This document shows positions 17,392-26,871 of a DNA stretch of 62,412 nucleotides, piece by piece; the first letter of the stretch is position 1; every line of letters starts with the position of its first letter. A model generated the notes under the pieces. It was not told the DNA's origin, did not search any database, and saw nothing but the letters and a program-made list of their open reading frames with translations. Origin of the DNA: Acidobacteriota bacterium (lineage in GTDB: Bacteria > Acidobacteriota > Vicinamibacteria > Marinacidobacterales > Marinacidobacteraceae); NCBI GenBank assembly GCA_009840635.1, contig VXNL01000086.1:1-62412 (forward strand), given 5' to 3'. The translations under genes were made by a program, and so were the position numbers.

Positions 17392-17832
17392 ATGGACATC
17401 CAAGGGACCGAGATCATCAGCGCCCCCCGGGAGAAAGTCTGGGAATTCGTCACCGACGCGGAGTCGGTGGCCTCCTGCACCCCGGGGGTGAAGTCGGTCC
17501 GCATCCTCGAGCCCGGCAGGCGCTTCGAGGTGGTGGGGGGCATCAAGCTCGGCACCGTCGGGCTCAACGCCAAGAACGTCATCGAGTTCACCGACCTCGT
17601 GGAACTCGAAGAGGCCCGGATGAAGATCCGGGGCAGGGGGCCGGGGACCACCATCGACGCCGTCGCCGAGCTTCGGCTTCGGGACGAGGACTCCGGGACC
17701 GCGCTCGACTGGAAGGGCACGGTGCAGGTGCGGGGAACGCTGGCGGCGCTCGCCTCCCGGCTGCTGAAGCCGGTGACCGAAAAGGTGCTGCGCGAGATGT
17801 TCGCCGAGATGAGGTCCAAGATCGAGGCCTGA
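17392..17832 (+). CDS. coxG: CoxG-family SRPBCC protein
   Basis: 146 residues. The SRPBCC fold begins with IISAPREKVWEFVTDAESVA, then CTPGVKSVRILEPGRRFEVV, and ends with a helix (PVTEKVLREMFAEMRSKIEA). This is the CoxG/CO dehydrogenase subunit G family, which in Oligotropha helps recruit CODH to the membrane. Here the protein is short and has no C-terminal membrane anchor, so a different mode of docking is likely. It lies about 6 kb from the form I genes and 6 kb from the form II operon, so it could serve either. A secreted serine hydrolase follows 22 bases downstream. Confidence 0.85.
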   Translation: MDIQGTEIISAPREKVWEFVTDAESVASCTPGVKSVRILEPGRRFEVVGGIKLGTVGLNAKNVIEFTDLVELEEARMKIRGRGPGTTIDAVAELRLRDEDSGTALDWKGTVQVRGTLAALASRLLKPVTEKVLREMFAEMRSKIEA

Positions 17833-17854
17833 CGGCCTTTCAGGAGAACAAGCG

Positions 17855-19045
17855 ATGAGAAGAGGAAATTGGTTTGCCCGCGTGACGGCCCTTGCGGTCC
17901 TGTGTCTGTTCGCGGCAGGTCTGGGGGCGGCGCAATCTCCCTACTTCCCCGAGCGGCACGACTGGCAGACGAAGACTCCCGAAGAGGCCGGGTTCGATCC
18001 GGCTCTCCTCGACGAGGCGGTGGATTTTGCGGTCGGGTCCGAGTCGGGTGCGCCCAACGACCTGGCGCTCAACCACGAGCTCACGTTCGCCCAGGAGCCC
18101 TTCGGGTTCCGGATCGGGCCGACGACGGTTCGCGGGGCCCTGAGCGGCATCGTGGTGAAGGACGGCTACATCGTCCGGGAGTGGGGACCGAGCAAGAAGG
18201 TGGACATGACCTTCAGCGTCTCGAAGACCTTCCTCTCAACGGCCGTCGGGCTCCTCTACGACAAGGGGCTCATTGCGTCGGTGGACGACCGGGTGGGTCC
18301 CTACATGCCCGACGACGAGCTCTTCGGTTCGGACCACAACCGGTCCATCACCTGGGACCACCTGCTGCGCCAGACGAGCGACTGGCAGGGGACGCTCTTC
18401 GGGAAGCCCGACTGGGCCGACCGGCCGGTGGGCGACCATCCCTTCGAGTATCCGGACCGGCCCATGCACAAGCCGGGCACCCACTACAAGTACAACGACG
18501 TCCGGGTGAACCTGCTCGCACTCGCGGCACTCCAGGTGGTGCGCGATCCGCTGCCGCTGGTGCTCCGCAAGGGGATCATGGATCCCATCGGCGCCTCGAA
18601 CCGCTGGCGCTGGCACGGCTACGAGAACTCCTGGGTGATGATCGACGGCCGGAACGTCCAGTCGGTGAGCGGCGGCGGCCATTGGGGCGGCGGGATGCAC
18701 ATCAGCGGCCGCGACCTCGCCCGCTTCGGCTACCTGTTCCTGCGGATGGGGAACTGGAAGGGCAAGCAGCTCATCTCCGAGGAATGGATCGGGATGGCCC
18801 GGACGCCGGGCGAAGTGAACCCGAGCTACGGCTACATGAACTGGTTCCTGAACGGGCCCGTCGAACGGGATGGCGAGATGGTGAAATCCATGCCGGATGC
18901 GCCGGACACCGCGGTCACCTTCCGCGGCGCCGGCAGCAACATCGTGTACGTGGACTGGGAGAACGACCTGGTGGTCGTGGTGCGCTGGATCCAGGGCGGC
19001 GCGTTCGCGCCGTTCATCGGGAAGGTGCTGGCGGCGCTCAGGTAG
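17855..19045 (+). CDS. Secreted beta-lactamase-fold serine hydrolase
   Basis: 396 residues with AGGAG upstream of the ATG. Signal peptide about 1-27 (ending GLGAA-Q). The class C/esterase motif SVSK puts the nucleophile Ser121 and base Lys124; YKYN supplies Tyr213 and Asn214. The third motif, usually HxG or KTG, is replaced by GAGSN near residue 350. Members include D-aminopeptidases, esterases and penicillin-binding homologues, acting in the periplasm. No neighbouring peptidoglycan genes. It may be cotranscribed with coxG, although a functional link is not evident. Confidence 0.88.
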   Translation: MRRGNWFARVTALAVLCLFAAGLGAAQSPYFPERHDWQTKTPEEAGFDPALLDEAVDFAVGSESGAPNDLALNHELTFAQEPFGFRIGPTTVRGALSGIVVKDGYIVREWGPSKKVDMTFSVSKTFLSTAVGLLYDKGLIASVDDRVGPYMPDDELFGSDHNRSITWDHLLRQTSDWQGTLFGKPDWADRPVGDHPFEYPDRPMHKPGTHYKYNDVRVNLLALAALQVVRDPLPLVLRKGIMDPIGASNRWRWHGYENSWVMIDGRNVQSVSGGGHWGGGMHISGRDLARFGYLFLRMGNWKGKQLISEEWIGMARTPGEVNPSYGYMNWFLNGPVERDGEMVKSMPDAPDTAVTFRGAGSNIVYVDWENDLVVVVRWIQGGAFAPFIGKVLAALR

Positions 19046-19051
19046 CCTGCC

Positions 19052-19069
19052 CCCGGGTCCACGCCCGGG
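19052..19069. terminator. Possible bidirectional terminator hairpin
   Basis: CCCGGG, a six-base loop and CCCGGG form a 6-bp stem in the 52-base gap between two convergent genes. There is no T-run on either side, so the call is weak. Confidence 0.3.
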
Positions 19070-19097
19070 AATCTCTTCCTCCGGGCTCGGGAACGTC

Positions 19098-21662
19098 CTA
19101 CCTGCCGCCCCCGCTCCCGCGCAGCTCGTCCACCTGTGCCTGGTAGAGGCGCCGCCCCTCCTCGAAGGTCGCCAGCACCTCCGCCTTCTGCGCGGGATCG
19201 TCCCAGCGGTCCATGGCCCTGAGTTCCTCCAGCACCTCGTCGATCCAGCGGACGAAGAACGCCGCGTCGTCCAGCGAGCGGATCGGCTCGCCGCCGGCGA
19301 TGACGAAGACCGGGTTCGTGTGTGCGAACAGGTAGCTGTCCATCGCGCCGTGCTGGGGCGGCCCGAGCGCCCGCGCCGCGATCCACCCGCTGCCCCCGAT
19401 CGGGATCTCCAGCTCGGCGTCGATCGACTTGAGGTCGCCGGTGGCCTCGACCCGGTGCACGATGCGGCCGTTCTGCACGATCTCGAGGCCGTGCATCGTG
19501 AAGAGCGACCGCGCCGTCGCACGGACGGTGACCACGTCGCCGGGGGACACCGCCAGTTCTTCGCCCATGCCCTTCCCGGAAACGTCCAGCGTCAGGATCG
19601 GCCCGCTGGTCACGAACGCGCGACCCGCCGCCATCGCATCGGCCCAGGCGTCGTAGTGGACGTGGTCCTCGCCGGTGTGGACGTAGACGCGGGTCGTTCC
19701 GACCGCGGGATGCCGCCAGATGTCGGTCATGGCGTCCGTTCCGGCGGTTGCGGGGATGCGGGAACCCGTGTCTAGCAGGCGGTACCAGACCTCCGCCGTC
19801 CCGAGTTCGTCGCTCCAGATGCACGCCACGTCCACGAAGTCCGCAAGGCCGAGGACCGCGTCCACGGGCAGCTCCCGGGCGTACCCCACCCCCGCCGCGT
19901 CGGGGTCTCGGTGTCCGAGCCCGAAGGGGTGGACGTATCCGCCGATGCCGCCCTGTTCGTGCACCCGGCGCAGCACCGACGCGTTGTCGGGGTAGAGCGC
20001 GTGGTGCGCGGTCCCCACCGAGCCGATGTAGAAGGGCGTGATCAGTTCGATCAGGTTCAGCAGCGAGAGGTGGGCGAAGAAACTGGGCCGGTACTCCTCG
20101 TTGTAGTAGACGATGGTGCGCGGGCCGGTGTGCGGGTGAGGGTGCCCGAGAAAGTGCTCGAGGTCTTCGACCCGGCTGTTGCCCCAGTAGTTGGCGATCA
20201 TGCCGTTCGCGACGTTCAGGTCCTCCGCATGGGCCTTGTTCCTGAGGTCCTCGGGAGTGACGAAGTAGTGGCCGCCGTAGTTCGGGTGGATGTGGTTGTC
20301 GCCCGAATACCAGCCGTTCGCGGCCATGTCGATCCAGCGGTCGAGCTGGAGTTCGACGGTGGCGTGCTCGCCGGCGCGGACCGCGACGGTCCGTGAGACG
20401 GGCTCGTATTCGAAACCCCGCCAGGCCTCGACGGTGGCCTCGCCCACCGGGAGGGTCGCGGAGAAGCCGCCGTCCGTGTGGAAGTAGTAGTCCTCGGTCA
20501 CGCTGACGACGCGGGGGTAGCTGGTGTGCGGAAAGTACGCGCGCCCGTCGGAGCCGGTCAGGTAGATGCGGGATGGCAGGAGTTCGCCGTCCGAGTCACT
20601 GACGCGAACGCGGAGCTGGCCGGTGGGCTCGGACCAGGCGTAGCCGTCGATGCGCACGGGTTGGGGCGCGCCGCCCCCGCGGGTGACCGTGTAGAGCCCG
20701 AACCCCATCCCGTTGTCGATGGTGCGCGGCGGGTCCGCGGCGCCGCCGTTCCGGGCGTACACCAGGCGCTCGCCATCGGGTGACCACGAGGGGAAATACT
20801 CGTCCGTACGAGTGTGCGTGAGGCGGACGGGCTGGATACCGCGGGGCGACTTCTCACTGGGGACCGCGTAGAGGTCGTTGTTGCCCGAGGCGTCCGTCAC
20901 GTAGGCGACGATGCCCCCGTGCGGCGCGACGACCGGCGCCGCCTGGTAGTTGGTCTCGATGCGGATCAGGAGTTCCGCCGCTCCGGTCGCGGCGCGGTGC
21001 CGCCAGAGGGAACCCGAGCCGAGCGCGGCCTCGCCCCGCCGGGAGACGAACACGATGTCGCCGGTGTCGCCGATCCAGTCCCCGGCCATGTCGTTGGCGT
21101 CCGGATCGGCGATGACGGCCTCGGCCGTGCCGGTTTCCACGTCGTGGACCCAGAGGTCGAAGGTGCCGTCGCGCTCCGTGGTGAAGAGAATGCGGGCTCC
21201 GTCCGGCGACCAGCGCGGCCGCAGGTCGAGGAAGGGGTGGGTGGTGAGGCGGCGCGACCCGCCGGTCGCGAGCTCGGTGACGAAGATGTCGAAGTTGCGG
21301 TCGACGTCGGCCGCATAGGCGAGCTGGCCGCCATCGGGCGACCAGCTCGGCTGGGAGTGGTAGCCGGGGCCGCTCGTGACCTGGCGCGCCGTGCCGCCCT
21401 CGGCGGGGACGACCCAGATGCGGCCCTGGTAGGCGAAGGCGATGGACTCGCCGTCGGGCGACCAGGCCGGATAGGTGGGCGAGGCCGTGACGGGCGGCGG
21501 GAAGTAGCTCTCCATGTACATCCGGCCCGCGTTGCTGACGCCCGCCAGGGAGGGGTAGCCGCCCGGGAAGGGATCGGGGTACTCGTATTGCTGGGTGGAG
21601 CCGGTTCGCGCCGGGAGGGCGGTCAGCGCTGCCACGGCCAGGACGGCGGCGGGGAACTTCAT
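19098..21662 (-). CDS. TolB-like propeller fused to CehA/McbA-family PHP metallohydrolase
   Basis: 854 residues. Signal peptide about 1-23. Residues about 60-330 are WD40/TolB-type blades with repeated PxWSPDG motifs (YPAWSPDGESIAF, QPSWSPDGGQLAY, RPRWSPDGARILF, FPSWSPDGERLVY). A beta-sandwich linker follows. From about 450 a CehA/McbA-type PHP domain begins: GWYSGDNHIHPNYGG supplies the first metal His pair, later GGYVHPFG, and GTDAMTDIW near 650. CehA/McbA enzymes hydrolyse phosphodiesters or carbamate esters; the physiological substrate here is unknown. The gene follows the acetamidase gene by 14 bases and is probably expressed with it. Its C-terminal 40 residues are charged and helical. 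Confidence 0.87.
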   Translation of the reverse strand: MKFPAAVLAVAALTALPARTGSTQQYEYPDPFPGGYPSLAGVSNAGRMYMESYFPPPVTASPTYPAWSPDGESIAFAYQGRIWVVPAEGGTARQVTSGPGYHSQPSWSPDGGQLAYAADVDRNFDIFVTELATGGSRRLTTHPFLDLRPRWSPDGARILFTTERDGTFDLWVHDVETGTAEAVIADPDANDMAGDWIGDTGDIVFVSRRGEAALGSGSLWRHRAATGAAELLIRIETNYQAAPVVAPHGGIVAYVTDASGNNDLYAVPSEKSPRGIQPVRLTHTRTDEYFPSWSPDGERLVYARNGGAADPPRTIDNGMGFGLYTVTRGGGAPQPVRIDGYAWSEPTGQLRVRVSDSDGELLPSRIYLTGSDGRAYFPHTSYPRVVSVTEDYYFHTDGGFSATLPVGEATVEAWRGFEYEPVSRTVAVRAGEHATVELQLDRWIDMAANGWYSGDNHIHPNYGGHYFVTPEDLRNKAHAEDLNVANGMIANYWGNSRVEDLEHFLGHPHPHTGPRTIVYYNEEYRPSFFAHLSLLNLIELITPFYIGSVGTAHHALYPDNASVLRRVHEQGGIGGYVHPFGLGHRDPDAAGVGYARELPVDAVLGLADFVDVACIWSDELGTAEVWYRLLDTGSRIPATAGTDAMTDIWRHPAVGTTRVYVHTGEDHVHYDAWADAMAAGRAFVTSGPILTLDVSGKGMGEELAVSPGDVVTVRATARSLFTMHGLEIVQNGRIVHRVEATGDLKSIDAELEIPIGGSGWIAARALGPPQHGAMDSYLFAHTNPVFVIAGGEPIRSLDDAAFFVRWIDEVLEELRAMDRWDDPAQKAEVLATFEEGRRLYQAQVDELRGSGGGR

Positions 21663-21676
21663 CGGCGGCGGTCCTC

Positions 21677-22690
21677 TCAGAAGATCGACTTCGGCATGTG
21701 CATGCTCACCAGCATGTTGGGGACGTCCACGGTTTCCGAGATCTTGAGGTCTCCCGCGAGCGAGCAGAGCACGTAGGCCTCCTCGCGCGTCAGCCCGTGC
21801 TCCGCCATCAGCCAGGCGATCATGTGGCGGGTCGCCTTCTTCGCCGCCTCGTCGATGTCGGGATCGAATCCGGTGACGGCGTAGTACTCGTCGGTCTCGT
21901 ATTCGGGTTCGGTGATCCCCCGCGGGTTCGGCAGCACCTCCAGCGTGACGACGAGCCGCATCGGCGCCTCGATGGCGCTTCCGGAGACCTCCCCGTCGCC
22001 CTGCACGGCGTGGGCGTCACCGATCGAGAAGTTCGCGCCCGAAACCTGGACCGGGATGTACACCGTGGCCCCGGGCCGCATGTGCCGGTTGTCCATGTTC
22101 CCGCCGTTCTCGCGGGGCGGGATCGTCACCAGCATCTCGTCGGTGGCCGGCGCCACCCCGAGGACTCCGGGAAAGGGGGACAGCGGCAGGGTGACGTGGT
22201 CGTTGAAGCGCACCTCGGAGGCCCCGGGCGCCATGTCGAAACTGCGGAGCCATGGCTCGGTGAACTCGTCGGCGAGGAAGCCGAAACCGGGAAAGATGCC
22301 GGACCAGCCGGGCCCCTGGACCTCCGCCTCGTGGATCGTCACGGCGAGCAGGTCGCCCGGCTCGGCGCCTTCGACCGCGATGGGGCCGGTGAGGGCGTGG
22401 ATGAGGCCGAAGTCCACGTTCGCGAGATCTTCGGCGGTAGTCTCGAGGGTGATCTGCCCGTCCGAGGCTTCCTTGGTGAAGATCTCGACGACCGCGCCCG
22501 AGGGCACGGTAAGGACCGGCGGAATGGTGGCGCTCCAGCGGTTGTGGGTGTTGTCGGCGGGGAGGGTGAAGTCCGGCGTGGGCACCGGGGCGGTTTCGGG
22601 CTCCGGGTCGGGGGCCGGAGCGGGTGCGGGGGATCCGCAGGCGGCCGCGAGAGCGAGGGTGGCGATAAGAGCGAAGGGGGTGTGGCGCAT
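21677..22690 (-). CDS. Acetamidase/formamidase-family lipoprotein
   Basis: 337 residues. The start is the ATG with AAGGAG upstream; a longer frame exists but lacks a signal. The lipobox is ALAAACGS with Cys18, followed by a Pro/Glu linker. The FmdA/AmdA fold runs from about 40: HNRWSATIPPVLTVPSGAVV, TGPIAVEGAEPGDLLAVTI, RPGATVYIPVQVSGANFSIGDAHAVQGDGE with the metal-binding D-x-H, and a final ITREEAYVLCSL-like segment. The family cleaves short amides to acid and ammonia. Most are cytoplasmic; anchoring to the envelope as a lipoprotein is notable. It leads the operon that continues into the CehA-type gene. Confidence 0.88.
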   Translation of the reverse strand: MRHTPFALIATLALAAACGSPAPAPAPDPEPETAPVPTPDFTLPADNTHNRWSATIPPVLTVPSGAVVEIFTKEASDGQITLETTAEDLANVDFGLIHALTGPIAVEGAEPGDLLAVTIHEAEVQGPGWSGIFPGFGFLADEFTEPWLRSFDMAPGASEVRFNDHVTLPLSPFPGVLGVAPATDEMLVTIPPRENGGNMDNRHMRPGATVYIPVQVSGANFSIGDAHAVQGDGEVSGSAIEAPMRLVVTLEVLPNPRGITEPEYETDEYYAVTGFDPDIDEAAKKATRHMIAWLMAEHGLTREEAYVLCSLAGDLKISETVDVPNMLVSMHMPKSIF

Positions 22691-22791
22691 CGAGGGCTCC
22701 TTGGCGGAAGGGGGGAGGCGATTATGCGCCTGTTGGGGGAGGCGCCGTGCCAAGCCAAGCCGCTATGCGGGGGAGCGGGGATTCGCGCTCT

Positions 22792-22843
22792 GCGGGCCTG
22801 CGGCCCGCGTGCCGGCTGAAGCCGGCGTTCCAGGCCGGCGCGC
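22792..22843 (-). repeat. Interspersed GC-rich dyad repeat, copy A2
   Basis: GCGGGCctgcGGCCCGC followed by GCCGGCtgaaGCCGGC and GTTCCAGGCCGG: the A-type unit in reverse orientation. It ends exactly at the stop codon of the VWA gene, which lies on the same strand, so it could shape that mRNA's 3' end. Confidence 0.8.
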
Positions 22844-23839
22844 CTACCGCGATGTACTGGTTTCGGTTTCCGGTGCGGCGTAGTAGCCCTTGCGGGTGCG
22901 GGCGACCAGGTCGTCGCGGTCCTTGATCCTGACCTCGATGCTGCGCCAGCCGCCTTCCTTGCGGTCGCGGGATGGAAGGTAGGCGATCTGATACTGGCGG
23001 TGGAGCTCGTGCTGGATCTGCCGGAAGTGTCGGGAGAGGTCCTCGATCTTCTCGGGGTAGTAGGACCGTCCGCCGCTCTGCTCCGCCACGTCATCCAGGA
23101 ACTCCCGGTTCAGCTTCCCCCCGCCCTCGGGACTCCAGCCGGTGTAGCCCACCGTATAGATGGCGCCCTCGGAGAGCCGGGCCCCTTCCAGGGCCTGGTC
23201 CCGGGTGCTGACGCTCCCCTTCGCGTCGGGTCCCGAATCCTCCCCGTCCGAAACCAGGATCAGCGCCTTTCGCTCCTCGACCCGCGAGAGTTCCTGGAGG
23301 CTCGTCAGGATGGCGTCGTAGAGCGCCGTTTTCCCGAAGGGCCGCATCGCCCGGATCATCGGGACCTGGTCCCAGATCTCCGTGCTGTAGGAAGGCCCGA
23401 AGCGGACGCCCTCGCTGAAGGTGGCGACCCGGCCCTGGTCCTCGGACGCCATGTTGCGGAGGAAGATGTAGGCCGCGGTCTGGATCGCCGACAGGCTCGA
23501 ACGCACGGAGGCGGACGAGTCGAGCAGCAGGAGGCTGGTCACGGGAGTCAGGTCGGCGGTGAAGTAGCGGATCTCCTGGGGGACGCCGTCCTCCAGGATC
23601 TCGAAATCGTCGGGGCCCAGGCCGGTGATGAAGCGTCCCCGCTCGTCGGCGACCACCACGTCGAGGGTCACGCTCGGCACCCGCACCACGAAGCTGAACC
23701 GCTCCCCGAGCGTCGCTTCTCGTTCGATGGTTTCCGGCCTCTTCTCTTCCACCGGCGGCTGCGGCGGAGGCTGTCCGGGAGCGAATGCGGCTCCCGCGAG
23801 CGCGGTCGCGAGGACAACCGGAATCAGGACAGTGCGCAT
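22844..23839 (-). CDS. Secreted VWFA-related Acidobacterial-domain protein
   Basis: 331 residues. Signal peptide about 1-20, then a Pro-rich linker and a small beta domain typical of the family (VPSVTLDVVVADERGRFI with LGPDDFEILEDGVPQEI). The von Willebrand A domain spans about 100-300 with the MIDAS DSSAS, TALYDAI and LVSDGEDS motifs, and ends YQIAYLPS then WRSIEVRI. This architecture is the VWFA-related Acidobacterial domain (TIGR03436 as I recall), which is common in Acidobacteriota and is the best single phylum pointer here. It is probably an extracytoplasmic protein-protein or adhesion module. Divergent from the form II cox operon. Confidence 0.87.
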   Translation of the reverse strand: MRTVLIPVVLATALAGAAFAPGQPPPQPPVEEKRPETIEREATLGERFSFVVRVPSVTLDVVVADERGRFITGLGPDDFEILEDGVPQEIRYFTADLTPVTSLLLLDSSASVRSSLSAIQTAAYIFLRNMASEDQGRVATFSEGVRFGPSYSTEIWDQVPMIRAMRPFGKTALYDAILTSLQELSRVEERKALILVSDGEDSGPDAKGSVSTRDQALEGARLSEGAIYTVGYTGWSPEGGGKLNREFLDDVAEQSGGRSYYPEKIEDLSRHFRQIQHELHRQYQIAYLPSRDRKEGGWRSIEVRIKDRDDLVARTRKGYYAAPETETSTSR

Positions 23840-23915
23840 GGGTGTTGGCGTTCGCTCCGTAGTCTAGGTTGCCGGCGCCCTTCCTGCCGGATCGGAGCCA
23901 AGGTTCCGTCTGCTC

Positions 23916-23945
23916 TTGCGGATTTCCGCCATTCCCGGATACTCT
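23916..23945 (+). promoter_or_regulatory. Candidate promoter of the form II cox operon
   Basis: TTGCGG (23916-23921), an 18-base spacer and TACTCT (23940-23945). Start of transcription would be near 23952, giving a leader of about 36 bases with GAGGAGGAA before the ATG. Matches to consensus are partial. Confidence 0.4.
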
Positions 23946-23987
23946 CGCGATTTGGATGATTCGTTCCCGGCGAGGAGGAACCTCCCC

Positions 23988-24455
23988 ATGAGACACCGTG
24001 TTTGCCTCACCGTCAACGGGAAGGCCGAGGAGTTCGACGTCGAGCCCCGGCTTCTCCTCTGCCACCTGCTGCGCGCCTATGTCGGCCTGACGGGGACGAA
24101 CATCGGCTGCGACACCTCGCAGTGCGGGTCCTGCACGGTCCTCATGGACGGCAAGGCCGTGAAGTCCTGCACGGTGCTCGCGGTGCAGGCGGACGGCTGT
24201 GAGGTGACGACCATCGAGGGTCTCGCCGGCGCGGACGGGCTCCACCCGATACAGCAGTCCTTCTGGGACAACCACGGCCTGCAGTGCGGTTTCTGCACCC
24301 CGGGCATGATCATGACCGCGGTCGAGATTCTGGACCGGAGTCCCGGAGCAACCGACGCCGACGTGCGGCATGGCCTCGAAGGCAACATCTGCCGCTGCAC
24401 CGGCTACGAGAACATCGTGAAGTCGATCGTGGCCGCCGGCGCGCGCGGCAACTGA
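23988..24455 (+). CDS. coxS: Form II CODH-like small (2x[2Fe-2S]) subunit
   Basis: 155 residues; the ATG is chosen for the GAGGAGGAA upstream. All eight cluster ligands are present: Cys41, 46, 49 and 61 for the ferredoxin-type cluster and Cys100, 103, 135 and 137 for the helical one ([15 protein letters not shown]). It is similar to the form I coxS in this window but clearly not a recent copy. It begins the S-L-M order that marks form II or related molybdenum hydroxylases, with coxL starting 43 bases later. Confidence 0.92.
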   Translation: MRHRVCLTVNGKAEEFDVEPRLLLCHLLRAYVGLTGTNIGCDTSQCGSCTVLMDGKAVKSCTVLAVQADGCEVTTIEGLAGADGLHPIQQSFWDNHGLQCGFCTPGMIMTAVEILDRSPGATDADVRHGLEGNICRCTGYENIVKSIVAAGARGN

Positions 24456-24498
24456 GCGGGGCTCGCAACTTTCATCGAGGATCGCGAGGAGGAGAGCA

Positions 24499-26859
24499 AT
24501 GGGCCGTTACGTAGGGACTTCGGTCAAGCGGGTGGAAGACCCCCGTTTCATACAGGGCAAGGGACGCTACGTCGCCAACATCCAGTTTCCGGACATGGTG
24601 CACGTGGCCATCAAGCGCAGCCCCGAGGCGCACGCCCGGATCACCAGGATCGACACTTCGGCCGCGGCCGCCATGGACGGCGTCGTGGCCGTCTTCACCG
24701 GTCAGGACTTCAAGGACGGCGGGTGCGGCTCGCTCCCGTGCGGCTGGCTGGTGCCCGACACCAAGGTTCCGGACCGGCCCATCGTGGTGACCGACCGGGT
24801 CTGCCACGTCGGGGACTCGGTAGCGGTGGTCGCTGCCCGCACTCCCTACATCGCCGCCGATGCCGTCGAGGCGATCGAGGTGGATTACGAGCCACTGCCG
24901 ACCGTGGTGGATGCGCGCGGCGCCATGGATGAGGGTGCGCCCCTCGTCCACGCCGAGATCGACGACAACGTCTCGTACCACTGGGCCCTCGGCGACCAGG
25001 AGGCCTGCGAGAAGGCGTTCGCCGAGGCGGACGAGGTCGTGGAGGTCGAACTCGTGAACCAGCGCCTCATCCCCACCGCGATGGAGCCGCGGGCCGCGGC
25101 GGCGCAGTGGGATGCGGCCTCGGAAGAGATGACGGTCTGGACGACCAGCCAGAACCCCCACCCGATCCGGCTGCTGCTCTCCGCGTTCACGCTCGGGATT
25201 CCCGAGAGCAAGCTGCGGGTGATCTCCCCCGACGTGGGCGGCGGGTTCGGCAGCAAGATCTTCCACTATCCCGAGGAAGTCATCGTGCCGTGGGTGGCGC
25301 GAGAGATCGGGCGGCCCGCCCGCTGGGTCGCGACCCGGACCGAGAGCCAGATGACCGATTCCCAGGGGCGCGACCACGTGACCGTCGCCAGGCTCGCCAT
25401 GACGAGCGACGGCACCTTCACCGGACTCGACGTGGAGACCTGGGCGAACCAGGGGGCGTACCTCTCGACCTTCGCCCCGCTCATCCCGACCGCGCTCTAC
25501 ATCACGCTGCTCTCCGGGAACTACAAGATGCCCGGGGTGTTCGGCAAGGTGCACGGCACGCTCACCAACACGGTGCCGGTGGATGCCTACCGGGGCGCGG
25601 GCAGGCCGGAGGCGGCCTACCTCGTCGAACGCCTGGTGGACCTGGCGGCCACCCGGCTGGGCCGCGACCCGCTGGAGCTGCGGCGCCACAACGCGATCCC
25701 CAAGGACGACTTCCCCTACCAGACTCCCGTTGCGTTCCTCTACGACAGCGGCGACTACGACCGCCTGATGGCGACGGCCGCCGACAACGCCGACTATGCC
25801 GGCATGCGCGCGGCGCAGGCCGAAGCGCGCGCCGAGGGCGAGCTGCGCGGCGTCGGGGTCGTGTGCTGTATCGAGGCCAGCGGTCCCGCTCCCTCGGCGG
25901 TTGCCGGGTCGCTCGGTTCGGCGGTGGGCTTCTGGGAGAGCGGCGAGGTGCGCGTCCATCCCACCGGACAGGTCAGCGTCTTCACCGGCTCCCATGCCCA
26001 CGGACAGGGCCACGAGACCACCCTTGCCCAGGTGGTCGCCGACGAGCTCGGCGTCCCCATCGAGAGCGTGGAGGTGGTCCACGGCGACACCGGCCGCGTC
26101 AACTTCGGCATGGGCACCTACGGCAGCCGGAGCGCCTGCGTGGGCGGCTCGGCGCTTGTCAGGAGCGCCGAGAAGGTGCGCGCCAAGGTCCTCGAGATCG
26201 GAGCCCACCTGCTCGAAGCCGCCGAGGAGGACGTGGTCTACGACCGGGAGACCGGACGGGTCCACGTGAAGGGCTCGCCGGAGAGCGGAAAGGACTTCGG
26301 CGAGCTGGCGTTCGCCGCCTACACCGCGCACAACCTGCCCGAAGGTATGGAGCCGGGGTTGAACTTCGTCAGCTTCTACGACCCGGCGAACTTCACCTTC
26401 CCGGCGAGTTCGCACATCTGCGAGGTCGAGGTCTGCCCCGACACTTGGGAAGTGCGCATCCTCCGCTACGTGGCGGTGGACGACGTCGGCAAGGTGATCA
26501 ACCCGATGATCGTCGAGGGCCAGATCCAGGGCGGCATCGTCCAGGGCGTGGGCCAGGCGCTCACCGAGATCGGCTCCTACTCCGACGACGGCCAGCTCCT
26601 CTCGGGAAGCCTGCTCGAGTACGCGGTGCCCCGCGCCGATCTCCTGCCGGGGATCGAGGTGGACCGGATCGAGACTCCGTCGCCCCACAACCCGCTCGGG
26701 GTCAAGGGCGCCGGCGAGATGGGCACCATCGCGGCCACCCCGGCAGTGGCGAACGCGGTGCTCGACGCCCTGGCTCCCTTGGGAGTCACGCACATTGAGC
26801 TTCCGCTTACCCCGGAGAGGATCTGGCGGGCCGTCCAGGCGGCCGGCAACGGCGCCTGA
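24499..26859 (+). CDS. coxL: Form II CODH-like molybdenum hydroxylase large subunit
   Basis: 786 residues. The active-site loop reads AYRGAGR (363-369), the form II signature, in place of the form I AYxCSFR; the copper-binding Cys is absent. Other family motifs are GGGFGSKIFHYPEEV around residue 247 and GVKGAGEM with the catalytic Glu740. Form II enzymes are of debated substrate: some may oxidise CO slowly, others probably hydroxylate purines, nicotinate-like or aldehyde substrates. In this genome the true form I enzyme is encoded 14 kb away, so this one more likely has another substrate. A long open frame on the opposite strand over this gene is a shadow. Confidence 0.9.
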   Translation: MGRYVGTSVKRVEDPRFIQGKGRYVANIQFPDMVHVAIKRSPEAHARITRIDTSAAAAMDGVVAVFTGQDFKDGGCGSLPCGWLVPDTKVPDRPIVVTDRVCHVGDSVAVVAARTPYIAADAVEAIEVDYEPLPTVVDARGAMDEGAPLVHAEIDDNVSYHWALGDQEACEKAFAEADEVVEVELVNQRLIPTAMEPRAAAAQWDAASEEMTVWTTSQNPHPIRLLLSAFTLGIPESKLRVISPDVGGGFGSKIFHYPEEVIVPWVAREIGRPARWVATRTESQMTDSQGRDHVTVARLAMTSDGTFTGLDVETWANQGAYLSTFAPLIPTALYITLLSGNYKMPGVFGKVHGTLTNTVPVDAYRGAGRPEAAYLVERLVDLAATRLGRDPLELRRHNAIPKDDFPYQTPVAFLYDSGDYDRLMATAADNADYAGMRAAQAEARAEGELRGVGVVCCIEASGPAPSAVAGSLGSAVGFWESGEVRVHPTGQVSVFTGSHAHGQGHETTLAQVVADELGVPIESVEVVHGDTGRVNFGMGTYGSRSACVGGSALVRSAEKVRAKVLEIGAHLLEAAEEDVVYDRETGRVHVKGSPESGKDFGELAFAAYTAHNLPEGMEPGLNFVSFYDPANFTFPASSHICEVEVCPDTWEVRILRYVAVDDVGKVINPMIVEGQIQGGIVQGVGQALTEIGSYSDDGQLLSGSLLEYAVPRADLLPGIEVDRIETPSPHNPLGVKGAGEMGTIAATPAVANAVLDALAPLGVTHIELPLTPERIWRAVQAAGNGA

Positions 26860-26871
26860 GAGGAGATTCCG

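Noticed and set aside
24499..26859. Naming the form II enzyme a CO dehydrogenase in function
   Set aside because: The AYRGAGR loop lacks the copper-binding Cys, so CO oxidation is not supported by sequence; only the family name is used.
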